Source of the DNA: Desulfoferrobacter suflitae
GTDB lineage: Bacteria > Desulfobacterota > Syntrophobacteria > Syntrophobacterales > Syntrophobacteraceae
NCBI RefSeq assembly: GCF_022603395.1
Contig: NZ_JAIBKA010000010.1
Location: 1 to 64,000, forward strand
DNA length: 64,000 nucleotides
Direction: 5' to 3'
Position 1 is the first letter of the stretch. The number at the start of each line of letters is the position of its first letter. A model generated the notes under the pieces. That model had not been told where the DNA came from, ran no database searches, and saw only the letters and a program-made list of their open reading frames with translations. The translations under genes and the position numbers were made by a program. This document shows positions 24,511 through 32,113 of this stretch, one piece after another.

Positions 24511-26152
24511 GGCCGTCGCCCATTTCGGTCGCTTCAAAGACATTATCATCACCCTGTTCAAATACGGGTTTGATGACATCGTCGAGCGCCTCGATCTACC
24601 CGGAAAATTTATTATAGAAAAGATCTATCCCGCGCACACTGAGCTGAACACCTGGCAGCGCATCAGGCATACCCTTGAAGAACTGGGGCCGACCTTCATT
24701 AAACTTGGTCAGATACTGAGTCTGCGTCCCGACCTGATGCCGCCGCCTCTCATTTTCGAGCTGCAAAAACTGCAGGACGAAGTGACTCCGGTATCGTTTC
24801 CCGAAATAGAAAAGGTCCTGCAAAAGAACCTGTCGGCACCGGTAACAGAAGTCTTCGAGGTCTTCGAGGAAGATCCAATTGCTGCGGCCTCCCTGGCACA
24901 GGTTCACCGCGCTGTGCTCAAGGAAAACCACCAGGCCGTGGCGGTGAAGATTCAACGACCGGGAATCCGCCACATCATCGACACGGATCTCTATATCCTC
25001 TCCGCTCTTGCCCGGCAGCTGCATGACCGCATGGACGGTGCTCAGATTTATGATCTTCCTGAGCTCGTCAAAGAATTCAAGAGAAATATTTTGCGTGAAC
25101 TGGATTTTCGCAGAGAAGCCAGGAATATGAAAATATCCCAGGCCAATCTGGCCGATTTTCCCAACGTCCATATTCCCAGACTCTACAAGGATCACTGCAC
25201 CGAACAGATGATCACCATGGAGCTCATTCACGGCACCAAATTGCGCGACCTGCAGCTGGATACTCTGGCCGACCGCCAAAGTCTGGCCAGGCACGGTCTG
25301 CAGGTCACCATCAAGCAAGTGCTGGAAGACGGCTTTTTCCATGCCGATCCCCACCCGGGAAATGTGTTCATCCTGGACAACCACATATTTTGCATTATTG
25401 ATTGGGGAATGGTCGGCAGGCTCACAGAGCAAACCCGAGCGGATGTCATCGAGCTCATCAAGTCCGTGGTGGACAAGGACAGCGAACGATTGCTCGATAT
25501 CCTGCTGCGCTTCTCCAGCTGGGAAAGCACCATTAACGAACGGCTTCTACAGAGAGAGATACTGGATATCCTGGACGTCTACCACAACACTCCCATTCGT
25601 GAAGTCAACGTCAGTCAGCTTTTAATGGACATCGCCGAGCTTCTGCGCGAACATCAGATCAAACTGCCCGCCGATATGGCCGTCATGATCAAGGCCATGG
25701 TGACAGCAGAGGGGACCGCCCGTCTGCTCTACCCCGATCTCAACGTGGTGGCCGAAACGGAGCCCTCTATAGAGAAACTGATCGTGCAGCAATGGAAGCC
25801 CAAAGCGGTGTGGAGAAATCTCCGACGCACTCTGACCCATCTGCATAACCTGCAAAAAAAACTGCCCGGCCACATCGAGCGAATCATTCATAAGATCGAT
25901 CGCGGCGAGCTCAGCATTCAATTCCAGCACAAGAATCTGGACGGCCTGCGCAACACGCTGGAAAACGTAGCTAATCGGATCACCTTCGGATTGATCATCG
26001 CCGCCATGATCATCGGATCGTCCATGATCATCACAACCGGGGTCGAGCCGTTGCTCTTCGGTTTTCCCGCTTTCGGCATCATCGGCTACATCATTTCTGC
26101 CATCATAGGCCTCTGGCTGATCTACAATATTGTACGCACGCGCAAATACTGA
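24500..26152 (+). CDS. UbiB/ABC1/AarF atypical protein kinase-like
   Basis: 550 residues. The KxGQ signature is in PTFIKLGQILSLRPDLMP, the Ala-rich nucleotide loop in AAASLAQVHRA, the ATP-lysine in VAVKIQRPGI, the catalytic region in GFFHADPHPGNVF and the metal-binding DFG-like motif in IIDWGMVGR. The C-terminus has two membrane helices (FGLIIAAMIIGSSMIITTG and FGIIGYIISAIIGLWLIY), as in membrane-bound UbiB. The family supports isoprenoid quinone metabolism, here presumably menaquinone-related. Operon with the phasin-like gene. Confidence 0.93.
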   Translation: MEIKAVAHFGRFKDIIITLFKYGFDDIVERLDLPGKFIIEKIYPAHTELNTWQRIRHTLEELGPTFIKLGQILSLRPDLMPPPLIFELQKLQDEVTPVSFPEIEKVLQKNLSAPVTEVFEVFEEDPIAAASLAQVHRAVLKENHQAVAVKIQRPGIRHIIDTDLYILSALARQLHDRMDGAQIYDLPELVKEFKRNILRELDFRREARNMKISQANLADFPNVHIPRLYKDHCTEQMITMELIHGTKLRDLQLDTLADRQSLARHGLQVTIKQVLEDGFFHADPHPGNVFILDNHIFCIIDWGMVGRLTEQTRADVIELIKSVVDKDSERLLDILLRFSSWESTINERLLQREILDILDVYHNTPIREVNVSQLLMDIAELLREHQIKLPADMAVMIKAMVTAEGTARLLYPDLNVVAETEPSIEKLIVQQWKPKAVWRNLRRTLTHLHNLQKKLPGHIERIIHKIDRGELSIQFQHKNLDGLRNTLENVANRITFGLIIAAMIIGSSMIITTGVEPLLFGFPAFGIIGYIISAIIGLWLIYNIVRTRKY

Positions 26153-26369
26153 CCCCCCTTGTTCCTGCTCACCCTCACTTGCTCCGGCGAAAGTCGGGAG
26201 CAGGGAGGATGGAGACGCGCTTTTTGCGTCGCAACCCGCCACACACCGCATCCATTGCGAATTATCACGCGTGCCGCGTGACCTCACCCACCTGCCCCTG
26301 TGGTCGAGGTACCAAAAGAGAATTGCTGCATCCAGTGGAGGGGCGGTTGAGTTATTGGATGTTCGAGTG
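26153..26369. other. intergenic with REP palindrome
   Basis: Between convergent genes. A perfect palindrome TCACGCG-TGC-CGCGTGA occupies 26265-26281, the core of the REP family also seen near 13.1, 30.0 and 58.5 kb. Confidence 0.7.
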
Positions 26370-27212
26370 TCATCCCACATCGGACGCCGGCCGCTTCGGC
26401 GCAACGACCAGGGTCATCCAGTCCTCCTGTTCCATTACCAGGTTGATTTCGCAAACATCGCCGATTAACGGCATCAATTGAGGCAGCTGGGATTTCAAGA
26501 AACCGCTCAGCACCACCTGCCGATATTTGGCCCATTCACTTTCCCGAAGCAGCTGCCTGAGGCAGGGCCATTCGAGATTCAGCAGCAGCAGGTCGGAAGG
26601 CTCTTTCAAAATCGATGGATCCCTTGCCACCAGCAGCTCAATCCGCGACCGCCGGCCATTGGCAACCGCATTGGACAATGCAACTCGTATGGCCAGGGGA
26701 TTGCAATCCACAGCAATGATTCTGGAGGCGCCCAGTTTGGCGCAGGCCAGAGCCAGAATACCGGTTCCGGTACCGAAGTCCACCACCGTCTGGATGCAAC
26801 TTTGTTCAAACAGGCGTGCAACGGCCAAGAGACAACCCCTGGTTGTGGGGTGCAAACCCGTTCCAAAAACCACTCCGGGATTGATTAGAATGGACAGCTT
26901 CCCTCTCATGCCGCCGGCGGTGTCGGTATGATCGCCAACCTGAATCACAAACGGACCGACTTCATGATCCCGCCCGGATACCTGCTGCCATTGAGCATAG
27001 TCAAGCTGGTAAGTATTCCTCAGACACCATCCATTGCCGTTCTCCAGGAGCCAACGGCGCACCGGAGAATCCGCCGGTCGCTCAAAAAATACATAATAAT
27101 AAGGGACTTCCGGCCAGATGCCGAGATACCCCTCTGCTTGGGGCTCGGTTTCGGGGCTTGCCGGCCCCGAGCATTCGTACACATAAAGTTGTTCGGGAAG
27201 ATTGATTTTCAT
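26370..27212 (-). CDS. prmA: ribosomal protein L11 methyltransferase
   Basis: 280 residues. The SAM-binding domain has VVDFGTGTGILALACAKLGA (motif I) and AVDCNPLAIRVA. The family hallmark is FGTGLHPTTRGCLL, where most members read FGTGxHPTT. NLEWPCL replaces the more usual NL/NI-A-P motif and is a mild divergence. It would methylate ribosomal protein L11 in the cytoplasm. Divergent from the MBL/ogt pair; single gene. Confidence 0.85.
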   Translation of the reverse strand: MKINLPEQLYVYECSGPASPETEPQAEGYLGIWPEVPYYYVFFERPADSPVRRWLLENGNGWCLRNTYQLDYAQWQQVSGRDHEVGPFVIQVGDHTDTAGGMRGKLSILINPGVVFGTGLHPTTRGCLLAVARLFEQSCIQTVVDFGTGTGILALACAKLGASRIIAVDCNPLAIRVALSNAVANGRRSRIELLVARDPSILKEPSDLLLLNLEWPCLRQLLRESEWAKYRQVVLSGFLKSQLPQLMPLIGDVCEINLVMEQEDWMTLVVAPKRPASDVG

Positions 27213-27303
27213 CGTCCTGACCTTTGACTTTTTTCTCAGGATAGTCCATTGTGCACATCAATGAAAACAACTTTTGCCGGGTGCTGATGTCACGGGGGGA
27301 ATC

Positions 27304-27957
27304 ATGCAAATCATCCAGACACCGGTCGGACACATGGAAGTCTTTTGTTACCTTGTCTACGACGAGACAAGCGGTGACGGGGTTCTGATCGATCCCGCCG
27401 GAGATGAAACCCGGTTGTTACGACTTTTGCGCGCAAAGGGCGTTACCCTGCGCTACATTCTGAACACTCACGGGCATGCCGACCACACGTGCGGCAATGA
27501 TATTTTGCGCGATGCAACCGGAGCCAAAGTGGTCATGCACCAGCTGGACGATGATTTTTTCCAACAACCGGAGAGTCGGCAGTGGGCCGAAATGATGGGG
27601 TTCTGTGCGGTGACGCCGGCGGATGTCCGCATTCAGGACGGCGACGAGATTCAGTTCGGCGGCATCACGGCAAAGTTCATCCATACCCCCGGCCACACGC
27701 CCGGCGCGTGCTGCATCTTGATCGACGGCAACCTGTTCACGGGCGACACCCTGTTTGTCAGTGCCGTAGGCCGCACCGATCTGCCCGGTGCTTCTTTCCA
27801 GCAACTGCTTGCATCCCTCAAGACAAAAATTCTTCCCCTGCCCCCGCAAACAATTGTCTGGCCGGGCCATGACTACGGGGACCGTCCCAAGTCGACGCTC
27901 CGGCATGAAATGGAAACGAACCCATACATCACGGATTTTCTGTTGGATGATGAGTGA
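27304..27957 (+). CDS. MBL-fold hydrolase (GloB/ETHE1-like)
   Basis: 217 residues from the ATG at 27304, with GGGGGA five bases upstream. NTHGHADHTCGND is the HxHxDH metal motif, followed by IHTPGHTPGACC, LFTGDTLF and WPGHDYG, the remaining metal ligands. It most resembles hydroxyacylglutathione-hydrolase-like or persulfide-dioxygenase-like proteins widespread in anaerobes; the substrate cannot be fixed. It overlaps the following ogt-like gene by 8 bp. Confidence 0.9.
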   Translation: MQIIQTPVGHMEVFCYLVYDETSGDGVLIDPAGDETRLLRLLRAKGVTLRYILNTHGHADHTCGNDILRDATGAKVVMHQLDDDFFQQPESRQWAEMMGFCAVTPADVRIQDGDEIQFGGITAKFIHTPGHTPGACCILIDGNLFTGDTLFVSAVGRTDLPGASFQQLLASLKTKILPLPPQTIVWPGHDYGDRPKSTLRHEMETNPYITDFLLDDE

Positions 27958-28489
27958 GAGAGCCCTTTTAAACTACGTCAGTTTCTCGACCCCCATCGGT
28001 CGAATAGCCCTCTGTGCGAGTTCGCGAGGTATCTGCCGGATCGACTTCTGTGGTAACGCGATCCCTTCACTCGAATCGATGCTGGAACGTATGCAAATGC
28101 TGTTCGCATCGTTTGATGTTGATGCAGGAGCACACCGTGCATTGCTCAACGCCACCAAAAGCGCCATTCTCCAATATTTCTCCGAACACATCCCCTTGCC
28201 GGAAACACCGCTTGACATCAGCGCAGGAACGCCTTTTCAACAAGCGGTATGGCAGGCGCTCTGCCATATCCCCTTCGGAGAAACACGAGCGTATCTCGAT
28301 ATTGCGCGCAGCATCGGCAAACCCAATGCGGCGCGGGCCGTCGGGGGAGCCTGCGCGACCAACCCTATCCCCTTGATCATCCCATGCCATCGAGTCATAA
28401 CGAGCGGCGGCCAATTAGGAGGCTACAGCGGTGGGCTGGATATCAAGAAAATGCTACTGAAGTTGGAAAACGCTGAATTCAACCCATAG
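27950..28489 (+). CDS. ogt: methylated-DNA--protein-cysteine methyltransferase
   Basis: 179 residues from the second of two adjacent ATGs. The N-terminal RNase H-like half is NYVSFSTPIGRIALCASSRGICRIDF. The active-site domain has GTPFQQAVWQALCHIPFGETRAYLDIARSIG, the acceptor Cys in PLIIPCHRVI and the closing SGGQLGGYSGGLDIKKMLL. Repairs O6-alkylguanine by suicide alkyl transfer. It overlaps the MBL gene, so expression is coupled. Confidence 0.95.
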   Translation: MSERALLNYVSFSTPIGRIALCASSRGICRIDFCGNAIPSLESMLERMQMLFASFDVDAGAHRALLNATKSAILQYFSEHIPLPETPLDISAGTPFQQAVWQALCHIPFGETRAYLDIARSIGKPNAARAVGGACATNPIPLIIPCHRVITSGGQLGGYSGGLDIKKMLLKLENAEFNP

Positions 28490-28579
28490 TACCCCGGCAA
28501 GTCTTTTGCCCCAAGCCGCCATGATCAAGCGTTCACGCCGTATGAGCGAGCTTCCTGCGGGACCCCGATTCCTATTCCC

Positions 28580-28608
28580 TTGACATAAGCATACCGCAAG
28601 AATATGGT
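28580..28608 (+). promoter_or_regulatory. sigma-70-like promoter of inositol-phosphate synthase
   Basis: TTGACA at 28580-28585 and TATGGT at 28603-28608 with an ideal 17-base spacer. Transcription would start near 28615, leaving a leader of about 50 bases before the TTG start codon. Confidence 0.7.
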
Positions 28609-28668
28609 ACAGACTCACTCGTTTGCCTTAGATAACGATATCTTATCCAGTTGAGTGGAGGATCGACC

Positions 28669-30018
28669 TTGAAACTGAACAACTTGAAGCTGAAAGATCA
28701 GATAGAAAAACCCGGTGGGAAATTAGGAGTGCTCATCCCAGGTATTGGAGGCGCAGTCAGCACGACATTCATCGCCGGCGTGGAGCTGGTTCGAAAAGGC
28801 CTGGCTGAACCCATCGGCTCATTGACCCAGGTGGGAACCATTCGCTTGGGAAAACGATTCGAATATCGAACCCCTTTCATTAAAGATTTTGTTCCGCTGC
28901 ATTCCGTTGACGACCTGGTTTTCGGCGGCTGGGATCTATATGAAGCCAATGCTTACGAAGCCGCGTTGTATGCCAAGGTGCTGAGCCGGGAACATCTCGA
29001 ATCCATTAAAGGGTTTCTGGCCGGCATCAAACCGATGCGGGCTGTGTTCGACCGGCGTTTCGTGCGCAACCTGGACGGCACCTATGTCAAGCCGGGCCAA
29101 AACCTGCGTCAGCATGTGGACGCGTTGAAGGAAGATATTGTTAAATTCAAGGAGGCAAACGGGCTGCAAAACTGCATTATGATCTGGTGCGGCAGCACGG
29201 AAGTCTATCTCAAGTCCGAAGACATTCATACGGCTCCGGAAAAATTTTACGAAGCCCTTGAACAAAACGACTCGCGTATTCCACCCAGCATGCTGTACGC
29301 GCTTGCCGCTCTGGAAAGCGGCATCCCCTTCATTAACGGCGCCCCCAACCTCACGGTGGATACGCCCGCCATGCTGGAACTGGCAAACCGGAACAAAGTG
29401 CCTATCGCCGGCAAGGATTTCAAAACCGGCCAGACCCTCATGAAAACCATTCTCGCTCCGGGGCTCAAGGCCCGCATGCTGGGGCTCGAGGGCTGGTACT
29501 CGACCAACATTCTCGGCAATCGGGACGGATTGGTGCTGGATGATAAGGATTCGTTCAAAACCAAGGAAGAGAGCAAACTGTCAGTATTGGAATATATACT
29601 GCAACCGCAGCTCTATCCGACTCTCTACAAGAACTACTACCATAAGGTGACCATCAATTATTATCCCCCTCGTGGAGACAACAAGGAAGGATGGGATTGC
29701 ATCGATATCTTCGGCTGGCTGGGTTACCCCATGCAAATCAAGGTCGATTTTCAGTGCCGGGACAGTATCCTGGCGGCCCCGCTCATCCTGGACCTGGTGC
29801 TGCTGACCGATCTTGCGCAAAGAGTCGGCATGGACGGCATTCAGGAATGGCTCTCATTCTACTTCAAAAGCCCTCTGCACAAGGAAGGGCTGTATCCGGA
29901 GCACGATCTCTTCATCCAGCTGATGAAGCTCAAAAATACCCTGCGTTATCTCATGGGCGAAGAACAGATCACCCACTTCGGACTCGACTATTATATGAAT
30001 AACGCCGGCTCGGCATGA
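28669..30018 (+). CDS. ino1: inositol-3-phosphate synthase
   Basis: 449 residues from the TTG at 28669, chosen because GGAGG lies eight bases upstream. The nucleotide-binding loop LGVLIPGIGGAVSTTFIAGVEL and later segments (NGLQNCIMIWCGSTEV, IPFINGAPNLTVDTPAMLELA, GKDFKTGQTLMKTILAPGLKARMLGLEGWYSTNILGNRDG) are typical of NAD-dependent myo-inositol-1-phosphate synthase, which isomerises glucose 6-phosphate. The product could feed phosphatidylinositol-type lipids or di-inositol phosphate solutes; no downstream gene for either is in the window. It has its own promoter. Confidence 0.93.
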   Translation: MKLNNLKLKDQIEKPGGKLGVLIPGIGGAVSTTFIAGVELVRKGLAEPIGSLTQVGTIRLGKRFEYRTPFIKDFVPLHSVDDLVFGGWDLYEANAYEAALYAKVLSREHLESIKGFLAGIKPMRAVFDRRFVRNLDGTYVKPGQNLRQHVDALKEDIVKFKEANGLQNCIMIWCGSTEVYLKSEDIHTAPEKFYEALEQNDSRIPPSMLYALAALESGIPFINGAPNLTVDTPAMLELANRNKVPIAGKDFKTGQTLMKTILAPGLKARMLGLEGWYSTNILGNRDGLVLDDKDSFKTKEESKLSVLEYILQPQLYPTLYKNYYHKVTINYYPPRGDNKEGWDCIDIFGWLGYPMQIKVDFQCRDSILAAPLILDLVLLTDLAQRVGMDGIQEWLSFYFKSPLHKEGLYPEHDLFIQLMKLKNTLRYLMGEEQITHFGLDYYMNNAGSA

Positions 30019-30024
30019 TGGGCG

Positions 30025-30062
30025 TCGGGTTGAGCCACGCGTGCCGCGCGACTCAACCCGAC
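30025..30062. repeat. REP-like palindrome
   Basis: GTCGGGTTGAG (30025-30035) pairs with CTCAACCCGAC (30052-30062) around a CCACGCG-TGC-CGCG core, immediately after the ino1 stop. It may also stabilise the 3' end of the transcript. Confidence 0.8.
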
Positions 30063-30094
30063 CTGCACCTGTCTGTCACATGATAAAGGCCCCC

Positions 30095-30346
30095 ATGAAA
30101 AAACATCAGCATGACTTCGTTGAAGACTATGATCAAATGATCGCCTTTGGCTTTTCCAGGGAAGTCGATGAAAAGTCCCTGATGGTGTACCTGCAAAAGT
30201 TTTCTGACGATGACTTCATGAAAATCCTGGTGCCGCGCCTGAGCGACCGGGAAATCACGCAGCTGTTTGATCACATCAGCGGCCTCATGCGCAAGCACAT
30301 GAGTGAGGACGAATATCATCGCTACTTCCTCAAAGATCGCTCATGA
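30095..30346 (+). CDS. conserved small cytoplasmic protein
   Basis: 83 residues, MKKHQHDFVEDYDQMIAFGFSREVDEKSLMVYLQKFSDDDFMKILVPRLSDREITQLFDHISGLMRKHMSEDEYHRYFLKD. AAGG precedes this ATG; an upstream in-frame ATG at 30080 is possible. Highly charged and helical, no membrane segment. Similar short proteins of unknown function are familiar from Geobacter-like genomes. It may belong to the operon of the metallophosphoesterase and ParB-like genes that follow. Confidence 0.8.
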   Translation: MKKHQHDFVEDYDQMIAFGFSREVDEKSLMVYLQKFSDDDFMKILVPRLSDREITQLFDHISGLMRKHMSEDEYHRYFLKDRS

Positions 30347-30427
30347 CCGGTCAACGCGGCTCTCACACCGCGGCTGGTCATGGCTCGCGGCGCTGGCTGG
30401 ACGACTGAAGAGCAAGGCTTCGTTTAC

Positions 30428-31042
30428 GTGATCAAGATCCTGTCCGTTTCCGATGTAGCTGAACCGAGCCTTTTGCCTGCTCTGAAAGACAAACGGTTTG
30501 ACGATATTTCTCTCATACTCTCATGTGGAGATCTTCCCCCCGAGTATCTTGCTTCCCTGACCGATACCCTAAAAGCCCCGCTCTTTTATGTGCTTGGAAA
30601 TCACGATATCCGCTATGCCGCCAGGCAACCGCACGGCTGTCTGAATCTGCATCGGCGCCTGGTCACGTTCAGGAGACTGAACTTTCTCGGTTTAGAAGGT
30701 TCCATGTGGTACAATGGGGGTCCGTATCAGTACACCGAAAACGAAATGCGGCGCCTGATCCGCCGTATGCGCACCACCATCTGGTGGCGGGGGGGCGTCG
30801 ATGTGGTGATAACCCATGCTCCACCACGCGGTATTCATGACGAGGAAGACCTGTGCCACCAAGGATTTGAAAGCTTTCGTTGGCTCATTAACAAGTACAA
30901 GCCTCAATATTTTATTCATGGTCACATTCACAAGAACTTCGCTGCAGCAGCGGAGCGGATATCTCAAGTAGACGCAACCACCGTGATCAACACTTACGGG
31001 CATCATATTTTTGTAATCGACGATGCGGCACATCATAGATAG
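30428..31042 (+). CDS. calcineurin-like metallophosphoesterase
   Basis: 204 residues from a GTG at 30428, preferred because the family begins with the metal-binding strand IKILSVSD. Further motifs are LILSCGDLPPEYL, FYVLGNHD, VVITHAPP and YFIHGHIHKN, together giving the Asp/His/Asn ligands of the two-metal site. A short cytoplasmic member; substrate unknown. It overlaps the next gene by 20 bp. Confidence 0.9.
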   Translation: MIKILSVSDVAEPSLLPALKDKRFDDISLILSCGDLPPEYLASLTDTLKAPLFYVLGNHDIRYAARQPHGCLNLHRRLVTFRRLNFLGLEGSMWYNGGPYQYTENEMRRLIRRMRTTIWWRGGVDVVITHAPPRGIHDEEDLCHQGFESFRWLINKYKPQYFIHGHIHKNFAAAAERISQVDATTVINTYGHHIFVIDDAAHHR

Positions 31043-32099
31043 ACTGGTCAAGTTTTGCCGAGGCGGTTCATGCCCGGCCGAGTCCAAGAGCTTCAGTGAA
31101 ACTCAGCGGGCAGCGGACGCCTTTGAAAGCCGGGTGCGGGGCCTTCGGACGGTGCCGCTCGCCAGAATTGTCGGTAGTGTCGGACGTTATCGGGACTTCG
31201 ACAGCCGCTTCAAGCCCAAGGATCACCTCCCAGCGGAACGGCTGCAGTCCATCAGGGAGGCCATGAGACAAGGCCGGCACATGCCTCCCGTAAAGCTCTG
31301 TCAGATCAAAGACGAGTACTACGTGGAAGACGGCAATCATCGCATCGCCGCCGCCAAAGAACTGGGCCACGATGAAATACTTGCCCACGTGGTGGAACTG
31401 ATTCCCTCCGGCAACAGCCTGGAAGATGTCCTCTACCGGCAGCGATCAGAGTTTTACGATCGAACCAGGCTCCCCGGTGAAATCACCCTCACGGAACCGG
31501 GTCAGTACGACCGTTTGCTCAAGCAGATAACCTCTCACCAGGCCTATCTGGAGAACCGTGAGGGGAAGTCTGTCGCCTTTGAGGAGGCGGCGCTGGACTG
31601 GTATCGCTGCATCTATCGCCCGCTGTGTGACATCGTCAAGCGGGGAAATCTGCTCGAGCATTTCCCCGGGCGCACCATCGCAGACCTTTACACTTTCGTG
31701 TCTGTGCACCTTTGGGAGTTGGGCGAAAGCCGCCATTACGGCATCGGCATCAACCAGCTCATCCCCCCAACCATGGAGGAGTTTCGCAGGCAAATGGACA
31801 AAGCTCGGGAACGCGACTATCCGGATATGCATCGGAGGGTAACGGCCTTCGTCCTGATAAACATTCAACCCAAGCGAGAATCAAGGATCGTTGACAAGCT
31901 GTTTGAGTTGGACGAAGTCAGCGAGATTCACAGCGTACACGGTGACGTTGACCTGCTCATCAAGGTCAAGCTGACCCGCCATCTGCTCAGCTCGGATGCC
32001 GAAATAATCGCCAACTTCGTGCAGGATAAGGTGCGTCAACTGCCGGGAATCATCAGCACCAAAACCTTGATCCCGGGGTTTTCCCGCATCAAGGATTAG
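31023..32099 (+). CDS. ParB/Srx-like plus Lrp/AsnC ligand-domain fusion
   Basis: 358 residues. Residues about 40-125 form a ParB/sulfiredoxin-like domain: VPLARIVGSVGRYRDFDSRF, then LPAERLQSIREAMRQGRHMPPVKLCQI and the signature VEDGNHRIAAAKELGHDEI. A middle domain (about 130-275) is unrecognised. The C-terminus, TAFVLINIQPKRESRIVDKLFELDEVSEIHSVHGDVDLLIKVK, is an Lrp/AsnC RAM effector-binding domain. No helix-turn-helix is seen. It may be an effector-sensing nucleotide-binding enzyme or regulator co-expressed with the phosphoesterase. Confidence 0.85.
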   Translation: MRHIIDRLVKFCRGGSCPAESKSFSETQRAADAFESRVRGLRTVPLARIVGSVGRYRDFDSRFKPKDHLPAERLQSIREAMRQGRHMPPVKLCQIKDEYYVEDGNHRIAAAKELGHDEILAHVVELIPSGNSLEDVLYRQRSEFYDRTRLPGEITLTEPGQYDRLLKQITSHQAYLENREGKSVAFEEAALDWYRCIYRPLCDIVKRGNLLEHFPGRTIADLYTFVSVHLWELGESRHYGIGINQLIPPTMEEFRRQMDKARERDYPDMHRRVTAFVLINIQPKRESRIVDKLFELDEVSEIHSVHGDVDLLIKVKLTRHLLSSDAEIIANFVQDKVRQLPGIISTKTLIPGFSRIKD

Positions 32100-32113
32100 C
32101 GCCTTTCCCTGGA

